A DNA stretch of 64,000 nucleotides from Chamaea fasciata (taxonomy: Eukaryota; Chordata; Aves; Passeriformes; Sylviidae). Each line of letters begins with the position of its first letter. Position 1 is the first letter of the stretch. The notes beneath the pieces were generated by a model. That model was not told the origin of the DNA. It did not search any database and worked only from the letters and a program-made list of their open reading frames with translations. The translations under genes were made by a program, and so were the position numbers. Where the stretch lies: assembly GCA_029207755.1 (NCBI GenBank), contig JARCOQ010000016.1, forward strand, positions 4,035,001 to 4,099,000, in the 5' to 3' direction. Positions 13,401 to 28,400 of this stretch are shown here, piece after piece.

Positions 13401-16400
13401 GGCCTAGGAAATGAACTCTCTGTGCAAAGGCAGGGTTTAAATAACTGCAAAATTTATAATTGAGTTACTGTAAAAGTGATGAAAATTCAAAGCAGATTTC
13501 ATTGAAGTGACGTAAAAGAAAAAAAATCCATGCAGTATTTGTAGTGAATATTGAAAATGCCTGTAGCCATGAGTTTTGTGTGGGTAAGTTAAACTAGTAC
13601 AGCTGTCATCTGTCTCCTGTCAGTCTACAAAAAGAAAATTTGCATCAAGACAAAAGATAGTGTAGGAAGTGATGGGGGTTTGCCTGGCCTATTTTGCCAT
13701 TTATTCCAGACACTGAAGTTTGTTGTCCCAGACAAATTACTTTTCCTGTCTGTTTGGCTTCTGGTTCTTTACCATCTTAGGAATAATTAAAAAAAAATCC
13801 AGGAAAAGAAAAATTAAATTGATTTTTGCAGTATGGTTAAGTGTCTGCTTCTGTGCAGAGAAATTTGTTTTCCATACTTGAAGTCATGTCCAATATCAGT
13901 AACTTGCACAACTTCAAAAAGCCCATTCAGATCAGTCTGTTTATACTAAGCATGAATAATATGGTCCAGGTGTTGAACCAAGGGAATCTGCCATTTCTGA
14001 TATCAGTGGAAAGATTCTCTTTTAATTGTCAGAGACGAGAGCTTTTTGAATAACACGAGATGGGAAAAAGCACTATGTTTTGTCTTTGAATATTGTACAA
14101 ATAAGCTTTGAAGGGATCAGTTTTGAGGAAAGCTCAGCAATTCCTGGTTCAAGATGTAATGGATATATTCTTTGCAAAGAATTCGTGTCTGTTGTGAAAT
14201 GACTTATCAAAATATTAATTTGTCAGAGTACCAGCCTGTCATTGAAAGTGTCCAGATGATGATGCGATTGTTTTGAGAGAATTGCATTCCAGATTTTTAT
14301 AAAGAAACCTTCAAGCTTTATACCATCACAGTTTACTTTCCCTGTTAAACTAGGGCAGAAAACTGACCTTTTTTTTTATCAAGCAGGTAACCATTTCATT
14401 ATTAAAAACTAGAATTAATCAAACAGAAGGATAATAACTTTTTTGAATGTTACTAGAGGGCCATCTATGCTATTAAAAATGGAGTTTTTTCAGTTGTAAT
14501 GAAATAAATAATGTTCCTCTTGCAGAAATTGAAAAACTAGTGTTCTTGAAATTCTAAAATAGTCTAGTTGAGGATATTAGTAATAATTTATTAACCTCTT
14601 TTGGAATATTTGAAATCCAAGACATTAAAGCTACGTAAAATTTCCATTTCTACTTTTCACGAGCATGTTGTTAGAATTTGAAGAAATCAGCGGGAGTAGC
14701 AGCACCTGTGTTGGGGTCTGTGGGCTGTACAGAGGATGGTTATCTCTGTATGATCTGCTCAGTGTTGGAACGACATCCCTTCCATCCTTTCATGATATCT
14801 GTGTAACTCTTAGTCTCCTTTCTTTGCCACTTTCCAGAGAAGTCTCTGGGCTTCCCTAGCGTGTGCCAGTTGTAGGGCTGTAATTTATGGAGGAATAGGA
14901 GTCCCGGGGCTTGATCAAGTACCCTCTGAGGGACAGGGTAAGACTCTCCACCTGCCTTGGGTAGCAGCTGACTGAGCAGCCCTTTGTGAGTAGTGTAGCT
15001 CCAGTCCTTTGTGAATAGTTTAGTTCCAGCACAACCAGAATTCACTGATAATCCCAATGTCAGCATAAACTCTCCTAAACCGGTTTCAGTATCTTCAGCT
15101 GTGACTTCCTACTGCAAGTAGTGGCTTGATGTATTGGGTTGCAGTTTGCAGATTATACCAGATGCTTTATTTTGTGTCATGGTGGTAATTAAGTTGTTTC
15201 TACGTACCTCTTCATTATATGATCTTGCAGATTATGGCTCTGCAGACATTGATGCAATGTTGGGAACAGGCCAGCTCACACATTAGCTCCAAAGAGCAAC
15301 GTGCAGTCATTATTCAATTAATATTTGATCTTTCAAATCAAATATTGAGGGTTGAAGGATTCAAACTGCTACCTAGTACTTCTAGCTTTAAAAATGTGTT
15401 CTCATTTTCATCTTAAAACCAGTACTAAATATTGCTCATCTAACTGGAAAACATTTGTTTACCATTTTATTAAAAGAAATAAAAATCTGTAGGTAATGTA
15501 ACTCTTAATGTGCTATGTATATGTCTGTGTCAGTGTATTAATACCAAATGTTATGAATGATATTTACTTAAATGCTTGTGGAAGAAGACATAACATTCCT
15601 TTTCCTCTGGAACTGCTCTTCCTAGGGAATACAGTTTCTGATAGAAAACGACCTCCTGCATAACACTGCAGAAGACATTGCACAGTTCCTTTATAAAGGA
15701 GAAGGATTAAATAAAACGGTAATTGGAGATTACCTCGGTGAAAGGTAAAGTAAAACTACTGGAACTTTGCTCTTGGGCTTACTTTCACAGGTTTTTGGGT
15801 AGTTCCTTTCCCCTTCACAGGCTGCAGGAGAAAGCTGCTCGAGTCCTCTGAGATCCATAAAAGCTACGGTGGGGATGTAAAACTGCTACAGTATTGTGAT
15901 AGGTTTTCTTCCTGTTAGGTTATTTTTAAATGGGCGCATTATGGAATGATATTTAATTAACTATAATTTAGTATGTAGAGTAAAGCGGAACATTCGTCTG
16001 TAGTGCAGAATTCAATACCATGAGCTTTGGGAATGTCTGAGAGTTGTGTTGCAGCACTACTGGTAACTCTAAGTACTGTGTCCAGAGGAGGAGTGATTTA
16101 CAGTCAGTAATCATTGGACAGTAAAGAAATGACATATTAAAACAGGTACTTCTTGGGAGAGTAAGTTCCAAGCAGGTTTTGGTGTTGTCACTTCTGTCAG
16201 CACATGTCCCCTTGCTAAGCAGGTGTCTCCAAGGGCGGCTGCACCCTGTCCTTATCAATCCTGGTACAATAAACACGCATGTGCCTATTTATGCACACTG
16301 TTGCAATACACAGTCAGAATGCAAATGACTTCCATTGCTGTGTAACCCAGGAGTTGATTTAAAAAAGGCAGCTGAGCGAGGCAGCGGGGGGTTGGAGCGT

Positions 16401-19400
16401 GTGTGTGTGTACGTGCTGGCACATGTTTCAGTGCCACTTGGGGACCTCTCAAAGGTGACTCGTTTAGGATGTGCTCCTGTGGTGATGGGTTGTGGCAGGT
16501 CCCTTTCGAGACACTCTTCAGTCTGATTCCAGCAGCAGCACCATGGGTTTTGCTCAGCAGTTTCCTCTTGGCTTTCAGAGGTTCAGTGAAAGTTTCTACT
16601 GTAATTTGAGCATTTTGAAAATAGATCTTTGTTATGGAGTCTCTATGCAGAATATGTAGACAGACATATCAACAGTTTTTATACAACAGAATTATGTCTG
16701 AGGACATTCTCTGGTGCTTTGCCACCCCCTCTCAGGGGCCCATCATAAATTACTTCTGTATTCTAGCTAAATATAGCTGAAGACGAGACCAGGTTAGTCA
16801 ACAGACTGAAATATTTATATAACATTCTGCCATAAAGAGAGAGATTCTATACTACTGACTTTTATAGTCCTACAGCATTCAGCAAACTGAAAAAAATGAA
16901 TGGTGAAATGGAATAAGGTAACACTTAAAAATATAGCAAAAGTTGTAATAAATAAGGGATGAATTATATCCTTAAAAAAGAGTTATGGTTTCTTTCTATG
17001 TGGCTAAGTCTTTACTTCCTTTTTTAAGTGGCTTCCTGGATAATTTGTGTTACTTGTCTTGTGTTTTTGGAGGTGTATTCAGCACAAGCACTGCATGCCT
17101 ATAAACAAAACAAATAATCTGCTTAAAGTAAAAACATACCCCTCTGGAGTGCTCTCTTTTATTGCACTCTCATACCACTTCGTTGAAAAGCAGTTGCCCG
17201 GCTGAATTGTGCCTTGCTAAATTTGATGACAGTTGCTTGGATTTGCTGACAAAACCGGTGTGTTTTTCTGTAAACAACGTGGGAACATGCTAATGAATGA
17301 ACAGTTGGTTTTAAGGTATTTATTCCTGAGTGTTTCAGGTTAGTCTGATCATGCAGTTAGTCAGCAAAGCAGCAGATAATTCCTGGTGGGTGCACACCTT
17401 TCTATTTTCGGGTGGAGGCTGATACGCAACATTCTGTCTTGGTGATGTATTCAAAGCACACCCTGAGGATTATAAACCTTTATTCTTCTGGCACAGGAAC
17501 TCGGTGATGGTGTAGGTCAAGTTCTGTCCGTCCACAGAGTTTTGTGTTCATTAAGGTTTAAATTTTACTTTCGAGTTTAAACACCCTTCTATCAAACAAA
17601 GCATAATTTGGCTCATGATTTGCACACCAATATAAGAGATGGGTGAGAGGAAGCCCATTCAAAACCTCTTTTGATCTTAGTTAACTTTGTTGTACCAATT
17701 CTTGGCAATGGAGTAAGAGTACAGTACATGCTAAGTAGCTCTTTTCAAAAGCTGTTCTTTTTCTTGGATACCATCAATACAAGCATTTGTTTCTTATCTT
17801 TGTACGTAAATTCAGATGCTGCTTTAGTATTTTCTCTTCTTACAGTGCAAAAAATATAGTTTGTTGTATGGCTAAAGAAATTAGTCTTACATTAACCATT
17901 GTTCTAAGAATTCATGACAATTTCTACAAAAGGCTTTCTTTTACTGAACAAATTTCTCAGGTATCCTCCCATGTCAAGGCAGGTACAGTAATAATAAATG
18001 TGAAGCAAAGAAGGCATGGCTATTTTTAGGTCATTTAAATAAGCAGTTCTAAAATCAGTTCAAATGTACTGGCTTTTGCCAACCTACCAGCAAAAATGGG
18101 CAAAGTACTAGTGTTAAATATGGTAACACTTTTCAAATAAATGTGTAGATTATTTCTGATGGCTTTATTTGATCAGTATGATTGTTTATTTCCTTACTTA
18201 TTTTTGGAAGCAAATTGAGATAACTAACAAGTCTTTAAAGGCCAGAATTGTGATTGTCTATTTCCATTTTTGTCTTTCACAGAGATGAATTTAATATTAA
18301 AGTTCTTCAGGCTTTTGTTGAACTCCATGAGTTCGCTGATCTCAATCTTGTACAAGCCTTAAGGTGAGTAAATTCTTTCTGTTTTTTGACCTGAGCTTCC
18401 TCTATCAAACTGCATGTTTATATGAGTCACTGTGTTGATTTATTAGTCAGAAAGCTGCTCTACAGCTCAGCACAACTGTACAAATTACTGTGCAAGTGAG
18501 CAGAGGCAGCTCTGTTTAACCCTTCTGATGGCTTGTGTGCGTGCTGCCTTTGAGGGTGAGAACTCCTGGTTGTTTCAGACAAATACAAACAGCTAAAACA
18601 GCTGTTACTCCTTGGTGTGCCTGCCGTATGTGGAGATTTGGAGACATGTTTTCTATCTTAGCACAGAGATAGGTTAAGAAAGAAAGAAGCTCTTTACTTG
18701 AATAAGTAATATTCTTCCTCCTTTTGTTCCACCACAACTTGTCCTTCTGGGCAGGGAGGGGGAGAAATCCACTGACCATACTCACTGATTATGTTCAATC
18801 ACAGAGAGGTAAACTTTGAACCAAGGGATTTCCTTCTGCTCGCCTCACTTTCCCACTTGTCATGTGAAAGAAAGTGTGGCATCTTCGTTTATTTTTTTCC
18901 CTTGCTACATGAACAATTCCCTTGATTTATCTGGGATGCTTGCATACAGTGACCTTGTGAGATCCTTTCTCATCCTGGTGAAAATCCGTAACAGATTGAT
19001 CAAATTAAGATGACTTAGACAGTTCTGCCTGTTTTTTTGCCCCAAGTGACTCCCTCCTGACACCAGATAAATGGAAATGTCCGTGTGATCTTTGTTTCTG
19101 GTGCAGTGCCTTGTGATGTGGAGTCAGAACAGCTTTGCTATGGTTGAGTGATGTGGTGATGATAACTTGAGCTGCCTGAGGCTTGGGCCAAAGAAGCCTT
19201 TTCTGTGGCTGCTGAAGCTTGTCTGGAAAGCTTCGTATTCCTGTCTCTTTTACCCAATTTGATGTTAGGTTTGACTTTATTCTTCCTTAGCAGCTGCTAC
19301 TATTAAATGTTTGTATTTTGGTAGCTTACAAAATTCGTGATCTGGGTTGGAACCTCGCATGAGGTGAGTAGAAGATAGTACATAGAGCTGACAAACTAAA

Positions 19401-22400
19401 GATGGCCTGTGACACTGGAATATAATGTCCTAAAATGAAAACTGATGAAGACAGGAATAAATGGTTGTTATATTGGCATCCAATGTACAGGGAATAGTGA
19501 GAACTTGTTTTGCATGGCAGAGCATGTAACTTTGCTGGTTTAGATCCTGGTAAAATTCAGATAATTCTTTTGCTACGAGATAAAAGAATAAATGATGAAA
19601 TTCATTGGAACATTTTAGTGCCACAGTGTGCCAAAATAAATTTGCGAAGACTTCTGTCCTGTATGCATTCCAGAGTACCTCTGTGTAGAAATAATAAGTT
19701 ACAAAAGTGAACTCTGTATTTCAGCTCATGCTGCTAAGCAGCGGGAAGATCTGCTGCATATATTACAAAATTACTGAAATGATGGCATGAGTTGTTCTTT
19801 TTAAGGCCTGGGTCTGATTCTTGTAGGGTGAGTTTACAGTAAACAGGCAGCATCTCTCTAAGCAGTGGGGTTTTCTTCTTGTTGTTACCATTTTTAAAAG
19901 GTTTTATATGACTATAAGTAAATATGTGAAGTCTTTCTGCATTCCTTGTTTCTCTGTCCTTACCCCAGAAATATTTTGTATAGTGTGTCTTTTTACATTG
20001 CGAATCAAGTCTAGCTGAGTGTTCATTGCTTTTTGTAGCCAGGAAACCCAGGGAGGACTGAACTCATTTTTTTCCCCCCATAGCATTCTCATGGCAAAAA
20101 TGGGATGCATACAGAAAATTGTTTACTAGTCTGGAAAAAAGAGAGAGCCTCAGAATATGAACTGCCATATTATCTTGCCTGATAGCATGCAGTGTTGCTG
20201 GCTGAGTTACTGGGCTAGCCATCTGTGCATGTTGCTTTATAATAGCTCCTGACTTGTGTGTTGAGAGATTGAGAACATATTTCTGGGACATTCTATATAG
20301 ACAAAGCTGATTTTTCTTTTTCTTTTTCCTTTTGTTTCGGATTATTTGTAATAAATACTTAATATATAAATACTGGAATGGGTCTAACAACTGTTCTTCC
20401 CTTCTGTAGGCAGTTTCTGTGGAGCTTCAGACTCCCAGGAGAGGCTCAAAAAATTGACCGTATGATGGAAGCTTTTGCTTCACGCTATTGCCTTTGTAAC
20501 CCAGGAGTCTTCCAGTCTACAGGTCAGTCACAGGAAACCACGGGAGTTCTTAAGTACTTATGTGATTCAAATATAATTATTTATATGTGTGTGTGTGTGT
20601 TCTTCTACATCTGATGCAAGGAGATAATGGCCAGTTGGAAGTTAGGGATAAAATAATGTGTGAAATGAGAAATACCTGAGACCTGAGAAAATAGGACTGT
20701 TTAATCCAGGAGGGTACAAGCTTATGGTCAGAATACATTTTCATTTACAAAACATCACAGAACCTCACAGAATGCCCTGGCATTGTTGTTCTGTTTGGTT
20801 ATATACACAAAGAGATTGCTCTTGATCACTTTATTTAAGGAACAGATAGGATGGAAAAAGATTGCTGTTAAGCAGGTCTGTAACAGCTAGAGAGGAAAAC
20901 GGCTTCTGAAAACAAACTGCTGAAGCTGCAGGCACATTTTTTTTCCTCTCTGTAGCAGGTTTTCATCCTGCTTTTTATTACACAGAATCTTGTATTTGAA
21001 TTCTGGGAGAATTTACTGTAATCTTAACCATGTCAAGAGGCATGATAAGATTTCCTTTGTCATCTTCTGATCCAGTAGTGCTGGCTACCTCCTGTATGCC
21101 AAGGAATTGAGTGAATGTCGTTTTCAGTCTTTTTAAATGTTTAAATATTGTTTTGGAGACCATTCTTTCTCTTTGGAGAGAGCTTTGGAAGTACTTTGAG
21201 TAGGAGGAGGCTGATGGACCAGGTTTATTATAGCATCCACCACTATGATTTAGGCAAAATCTGTGCACAGAACATTTTGCCCAACACTTCAGCGTTTCAA
21301 GTGAAATGTTAATTTAGGGTGATGGCAGTGATTTCATAAGAGTTGAAATTTTTTTGTATTCTCATGCAGTTTTTCATGTACTTGATATTTATTTGAATTG
21401 TAGCATTTTTGTACAGTGTTCAGGGTTTTTTGACTTTCTTTATCAGTCGGGATGAACTCTATACTAATTTTACAGGTTTGTACACACAACGCATGGGAAG
21501 ATAAAACCATTTTTCAAATCTGATTTCAGATACGTGTTACGTGCTTTCATTTGCCATCATTATGCTGAATACCAGCCTGCACAACCACAATGTGCGAGAT
21601 AAACCCACAGTGGAGAGGTTTATCTCCATGAATCGTGGGATTAATGAAGGTGGAGACCTTCCAGAGGAATTGCTAAGGGTAAGTTGGGCTGGGTAAGACA
21701 AAGCCTGGCTTTGTGTTTTTAATAGCAGATTTAGAAGTGTGTGCAACAGTTCCCAGGCAGATTTGTTAAGGGAAGGCAAAAGAGCATTTTCTAGCATATG
21801 TAACTATTTGAGTAGCTGAAAGAAGTGGTTTTTGTTATTCACAGCTACTTTGAGCTTGTTCTCCCTATATCCAACCTTTTGTTGAGAGCAGGCTGTTCCA
21901 GAGAAAACTCTGTATCTCTCAGTAGTTTGCTGATGGCGAAATTCTTGTGGAATTGGCTTCTTATGGAAAAAAAGTAGTATTTCTATCAGAAAAAATAGTA
22001 AAAATTATTTTTTTCTTTATTGCCTCTCATTTTTCCCATGTGTCTTATGGAGCTCCCTCCTTGAGAGATTAGTAAGACAGTGTTACTGGCTACACCTTTT
22101 TCTGAAAACCCACGTTCACTTGGCAAAACTTGTACTAAACGAAACTGATCCTGAAACCATTGAAATACTAAATGCTGAAGTTAAAATAAAATTGTCATTT
22201 CTAGGACTGCCTAAGAAATTTGTACTGAAGAGAGACTTGCTTGTAGATTAAGTAGTTTAAAATCAAACTTGATCAAAGTAGTAGAGATTGGCAGGGGGTG
22301 GTCCAGAATTTTATGGACAATATTTCCTGTGCTTTTTATACTAGTAGTCTGAGAAGCAGTAAGATATCCTGGTTGCATTTTCTGTCAAGACATTTATTAA

Positions 22401-25400
22401 TGAGGTCTTTTTCATCTTCTTTTTTTTTTTTTTTTATTTTTCTAGAATTTATATGAAAGTATTAAGAATGAGCCATTTAAAATTCCAGAGGATGATGGAA
22501 ATGATCTAACGCATACATTTTTTAATCCAGATAGAGAAGGTTGGCTGCTGAAATTAGGTTAGTCACAAGGGCAGTTCTGCTGCTGTATGTTTGTTCATTG
22601 TTAGCATGTTTGCCTCTCTGTGTCTTCCTGCTTTTTTGTGAAGGTACCAGGTTTGACTCTGTTTAAAAATGTATGAACCAAAATAAGTAGCTGTTTTACG
22701 TCTGAAAGCTGTTGCTTCTTATTTTGCATACCCAAATTAGCAATCTTGTTTCAAACTTCGGAGTTTTATTTCTGAGATCTGAGAAATAAAAACTCGGCGA
22801 CCAAAAGGAAACACCACATGGTATTTACCACATGCTGTGACTGATAAATAACAACTAAGTCTCCATAAGGTCATTTCAGAAAACTGTGTGTGATGTTTCA
22901 ACACAGCTTTCTGGGTACAAAAAAAGGATTTCTCTTCAAATTGTTATTTTTGTATGTCTTTATTTTTCCATATTATTTGTGAGTTTCTCTTGGTTTGGTT
23001 TTGGCTATGATTTTTTAATGAGTGGTTTAAATGTGCCTTCTTGTTTTCCTTATGGCCTATGACCTATCACCTTTCTGTTCTGTGACTGGCTGTCTCTGCT
23101 TATTCTGCATTAGGAGGTACGTATCTGATTGCTTTCCAGACCCCTCTTCTTCAGTTGCTCATTCTTTTATTTTCTTCCTCCTTCCTCCTGTTTTTTTTCT
23201 TTTTTTTTTCTTTCTTTCTTTTTTTTTTTTTTAATCAGATTTGTTGTAGCATTTTGCTTTCTCACTCAGTGTCACTAACAGTGTCATCAGTGGTGCTCTG
23301 AGGGACTGGCATGTCAGTGTCTAACTCACATGCAGGTGTGTTCTGCAAAATAAGAAAGCGTTTACATGCAAAGCAGAAAAATAAGGATGACTTCAGCACA
23401 CTCTTCTTATTCATGGAAGACCATAACAAGGAAAGAATAATATCCACTGGGAGTAAACAACGTCTTACTCTGTCATGAAGTTTCAGAGTGTTTTTGTTAC
23501 CTGTAAATCAATGATAATAGATTATTGAAAGATTGATTACATTTGAACTACATATTTGTAAAAGCTCTTCTTTTCACTGCTTGTTTTGCTTTTTAAATAA
23601 TACATTTAGCTTATTTAACAGTCTTAAGTGAGCTTCAAATTTAGGGTTGCAGAAACCTCGAGTAGTTCCGTCTTCTGGCACTGCAAGATGCCTTTGTTTT
23701 TACAGACTCTTACGAAGTTGATGGGATTCACTTTTTTGCTTGGCCTTTGGGAATTGTTTTTGTATATGAAGGAGACTGACACTTTGTTTTAAGAGTTGTT
23801 TTTAAAACAATATTTTTTTAAAATTTAAACACTAGCACACACTTTACTAGAGCCAGTTGCTGGCCGCTTTAATGCGTTCAAGTGGAAGGAACTTTGCACT
23901 TGGAGAATGGTGACTAAAGTGTGGAAAGGGATGTGTGCTGGAGTGCACATGGGGGTGGTGGTGAAAGTAGAGCCTGGCTAGAGCCACGGGCCCACTCTGC
24001 TGATTGCACCTGGAACTTGGTGGTCATGCTTGTGCTGGAAGGAAATGGATGTGAAAAGGAAACATTTGGAATTCATTCACATGCTCCCCAATGTCAAATT
24101 CTGACCTCTGTGCTACAGATGCTGTGGAGCTCCTTTTCTAATTACAAAGAAGCAAAACTCTTGCTTTTTGACCTGTATTGGCTCAGCTGGCACAATTTCA
24201 AACATGACTTTGCAGCTCTTCCCCATTTGGTAGCATGAGATGATGGTTAAACAGAAAAGCTTTGTAAGCTGGTGTAGGTGGAATGTGGAATGTGCTTCTT
24301 GGAGAAGAGGTTACGACCATGCCAGTGCTCTCTCATGGATGACACACATAATGAGAGTGCAGGCAAGTGTGAGTGTGTGTAGAGGAGTGACAACATCCTC
24401 TGTGGAAGAAACTGCCCATAAAAGAGATCTAATAAAAAATAGAGGAACAAAGAAATTGAGGAAGAGGTGACTGAAAGTAAGTGAGAGCTGCCAGGAACTT
24501 CTGCACAGTCTGTCTCTGGCTCTGGTGCAAAGTCAATAAAGCACAGGTCAGAACTGAAAACTCTGCCTGAGTCTTGGGTGCGTGGGATGCAGATGAGGCA
24601 CAGTGCACCGAAAACCCAGTAGTAAAGGGGTGTGGGAAGCAGAAGGGTGTTACACGTAACACTCCCACGGTATGAGGGTTATTTGAATAAAGAAATGAAA
24701 CGTGTCCAGAAGCCTCCGGTGAATCAGCCTGGGAATGCCTGGAGCTGTGCTTCCATGAAAGACTGCATTTTTTCCACAGACACAGACTGGTACAGACTAA
24801 TACACTGCTAGTTCAGATGCAATGACCAGAAATAAACCTGACTGTCTTTTTTTTTTAATTTCCTTTTTTTTTTTCCCCTTTTTTTTCTCTTTTATTTCTT
24901 TCCTCTCCTTCAGGTTTCCTGTTTGCTAGGAGTCTTAAACTGTATGTTGAGAGTCCTGTCTCAATCCAAATAATTTGCAATTTTACAGTCCTTTTCTCTT
25001 GGCACTTCTTGTGAAATGTGTAGGGTTTCCTTCAGTTCTAGAAGGTTCTAATATGAAAAATTTGTGTATTGTTGAAATGCTAAGGAGAAAAACTCTTGTA
25101 TGAGGGTTTAACTGCTCAGCTGTGATAAAACGCAGAAGTTGAAATAGAAAGTTTTCATGTAAAACCATAAACGTGACTAAGACTACTTGCAGACTCTGAG
25201 TATATCAAGAGTGTTTTGTATCTGGTGTTTCTCATAGTCAGCCCTTCCCTTTTATGTAGTTGTGCCCCTCTTTTAGTATTCCATCCCTCACTGTATTGAT
25301 TTTTCTCTGGGCAGAAGATGGATATCGTGAAACTTTCATATATTGTAAAATCCATCTGTCCAGAAGACCAGTCTGGGCTTTAGGAGGCTGGGAGGGTGCA

Positions 25401-28400
25401 GAAGGCTTTTGGGCAGTTTGCTGCTCTGAATTGTTCAGAGGTGACTGTGTTAAGTCCCAGTGCCAAACTTGGCAGGCAGACAGCAATTCTGGTTTTATCT
25501 ATCTAGACTTAGCCAGTGCCTTTAAATAGACATCTTTATCTTGGTAGGCCTAAATTATCATTCAGTTCTGCATCGTTTGAAGCATGGTGTAATGAAAATG
25601 AATGCAGCAAGTTTAAAAGCTGAAGGCTGCTGAGTGCTAGTGAGTCCTCCTTGGAGTAGCTTGGCACGTTATGAGCCTTCAGATTTTTCTGCATAATGAG
25701 TGGTGTTGACACCATGAAATTTTCTGCCATCCACTCTAAGGTATTTTGAAATTGTTGCCTGTGATCTCTCTGCTAATGCCTGAGTTAGAACTGTTTTGCC
25801 AGGAAGGTGTTTCCTTGCCTTAAACAGCTTCTCTTGGCAAATTGCTTGGTTTGTGTAATATTTTCTTCTAGTTAGAGGGAAACTATGACATTATTCCCCC
25901 AAACTGGAGAGGAAATGATTCCAGCCAGACACATGAGTGTGTTAATTTTTTCTGCCAGTTAGGTGGTTACAGAGTGCTTGGAGATGGTCCAGAAGCTTCA
26001 CATCCGGGCCTGTCCCGCCAGCGGTGCTCATTCCAGCACATCTGTCCTTGGGAGGATGTTGTTTCTCTTCCCTAATCTGGGTTGAGGGAACAGTGCTGGT
26101 TGACCAGGAAACCGGTGCCTTCCGCTACCTGCTTGGCTCCCCTGGGGCCTGAGGCTCTTCCAGGTTCAGGCAGTCAATGCTGTGGTCAAGGGAAAATGCT
26201 TTTTTAAAAGAAAGCCAGACTTTGATCCAACCACCTGTGTAGTTGCTGAGTCTGTTCTGTCTGGTGCTGTCTAAATGAACTTAGGAGAAAGAAAACCATT
26301 CTTGGTGTGTGCATCCTTCTCCTTCAGCTCTAAAACTTCTATTAAATGAGCTGAAGATTTGAGTAGAACTTTCTAGCTTTAGATACCTTGCTGCCTTTAG
26401 CCGTAGGGCCTTTTTTACTTCGGAGAATTATGTTTCCTAAGTCATTGCCAGTTGTTTTTATTATAGATGGTTTCTCTTACCTTGTTGCCTAGTTTGTACT
26501 TTGCCCACAGTTAAAAAAAAAATAAAAAATCCTGTGTTGAGTTAAAAAGGTGAAGAGAGTTTCTGTTTCTGTACATCTTGCCTTGTAGCCTTTTCTTGTA
26601 GTTTACTTACATTTCCATCTACTGTGGAAGATACAGTGCTTCTGTATTTCATTATTTGAGATGTCTGTGTATTTTTGTAATCAGCTTGATCTTTCAGAAA
26701 TATGTGACTTATATCTCCATTTCTGTAAATGTTTATGGATTCATACTCTGGTTTTCTTGTTCCTCTTCTGCTGACTTAATTCCTTCCGTTCTTAATCTTT
26801 AAAAGGCTGGGAGCTGGAATAAGAGATGAAGTGTGGTGCTAAACCCTCTGTTGTTGTTTTGTGAGCCTACAGCAGTCTCAGCCAAGGACAAGAATGTTTT
26901 GTTATCATGTGTTTTTACCTATTAATCTCGTGCGCAGTTTACAGGCCACAGCGCCTTATCAGCCAACTGCTTGGGCTGCAGCCCATTGTAAAGGCATATT
27001 AAACACGTGCGGTGTGGTGACCCCTGCAAATTTGATTAGTGCAGATTAGATTTTGAACTTTATTAGAGTTTCTGTGCTGTTGACAGCTGAAACTCAGTAA
27101 TGGGACGGGGAGACAGAGACTTATGTGAGAGTAGTTCCTTATCCCGCCAAAAAATCCTGCCTGACTGCTTTATATATTTTTTTCTCTCTTTTTTTTTTTT
27201 TCTTTGGAAGAGTAACTGATAGCTTGGTGGGGCAGGGATTTAAGGCCTATTTCTATGACTCCCGTGAGTGCTGTAATCCAGTGAGCTACTGGCTGTTTTA
27301 GGTGGAAGAGAGCAGTAAGAGGGATGTTGTTGGAAATACTTAATCTTCTTTGTGGTTTTCCTGGAGATGGGAGATGTTTCATGACAAAAGCTTCCTCAAA
27401 ACTGCAGCATGATTACAAAAGGTTTTAGGTTTGAGAAGTCTGGCTTTTCCACTGAGAGTGGATGTTGTCAGGAAAACATTCAGCAAACTCAACTGCTGTT
27501 TACTTCTTGGCAATTCATATTGTTCTGGGAGTGTGTATTTTAGGTCTGCAGTTTCTTTCTTAAATTATAAACAGGTCTTCTTTTAAATATATGGTTATTA
27601 CTGATTTTTAAGTTGTGTTTTGACATAATATCACAGTTAATGGGAAACACCTTTGTTCACTCTAATCTGCTCTGTGATAGTAACCTTTTCCCTGTTCGAT
27701 TCGTTCTCCCTCCTCCTGAATTATTTTCTACTAGAACTGGGCAAGCCATGACCTCTGATAGCTGATGTTACCTGTTAGCCTGATAAACATGGTGGTGTTT
27801 TAGAGCCATAAAAATGTTAAGCGATGTTAATCTGCTAACCTTGGAGAGCAGAACGTGACTTAAAGCCATGGCAGTTGATCCTGGGTTATGTGAAAACAAG
27901 TCACGTGGTGGTGGTGGCAGGGAGTGCCCTGGCAGTCACCGTGACTCGGCGGCTGCTTTTCCATTGGTCTGGAAGTGAGTCAAGCTTGAGTTCATCATTC
28001 CAAGCCCAGATACTTCCTGATACTTGAGCCAGCTCTCGGTCAAGGTGATGGGGAATTTTTCTAGTGACTTACGTGCCAGTTTGAACATCTCTGCAATGCT
28101 TATTTAAGGTTCTGTCACAGTGGTTGTATTAAAATGCCACCAGTTCTTCCCTCACTGTCTCCAGTTCACTCAACCATTCATTCTGTCACGGCTTCTGCAT
28201 CTTGCACTATTTTGCCTTCACTTATTTCACCACACCTGCTTGCAGATTAATTTTTTTCTTAAGATACGAGTGCATCTGGTGCAAACGTATTGAGTACATT
28301 GAATGTTGCAGTGTGTTAGCACTGGGTTATTGTGGAGGTTGTGAAACCCAGCAAAAGGAAGGTACAGCGTGCAACATACTTGGTCTGCAATGCAAATACG

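Noticed and set aside
20748..20775. CR1-terminus-like words (CATCACAGAACCTCACAGAATG)
   Set aside because: The match is too short and the diagnostic core is missing; it could be an old CR1 relic but cannot be supported.
24647..24662. GTGTTAC-AC-GTAACAC inverted repeat
   Set aside because: Arms of 7 bp are short enough to arise by chance in 64 kb, and nothing nearby gives it a role.
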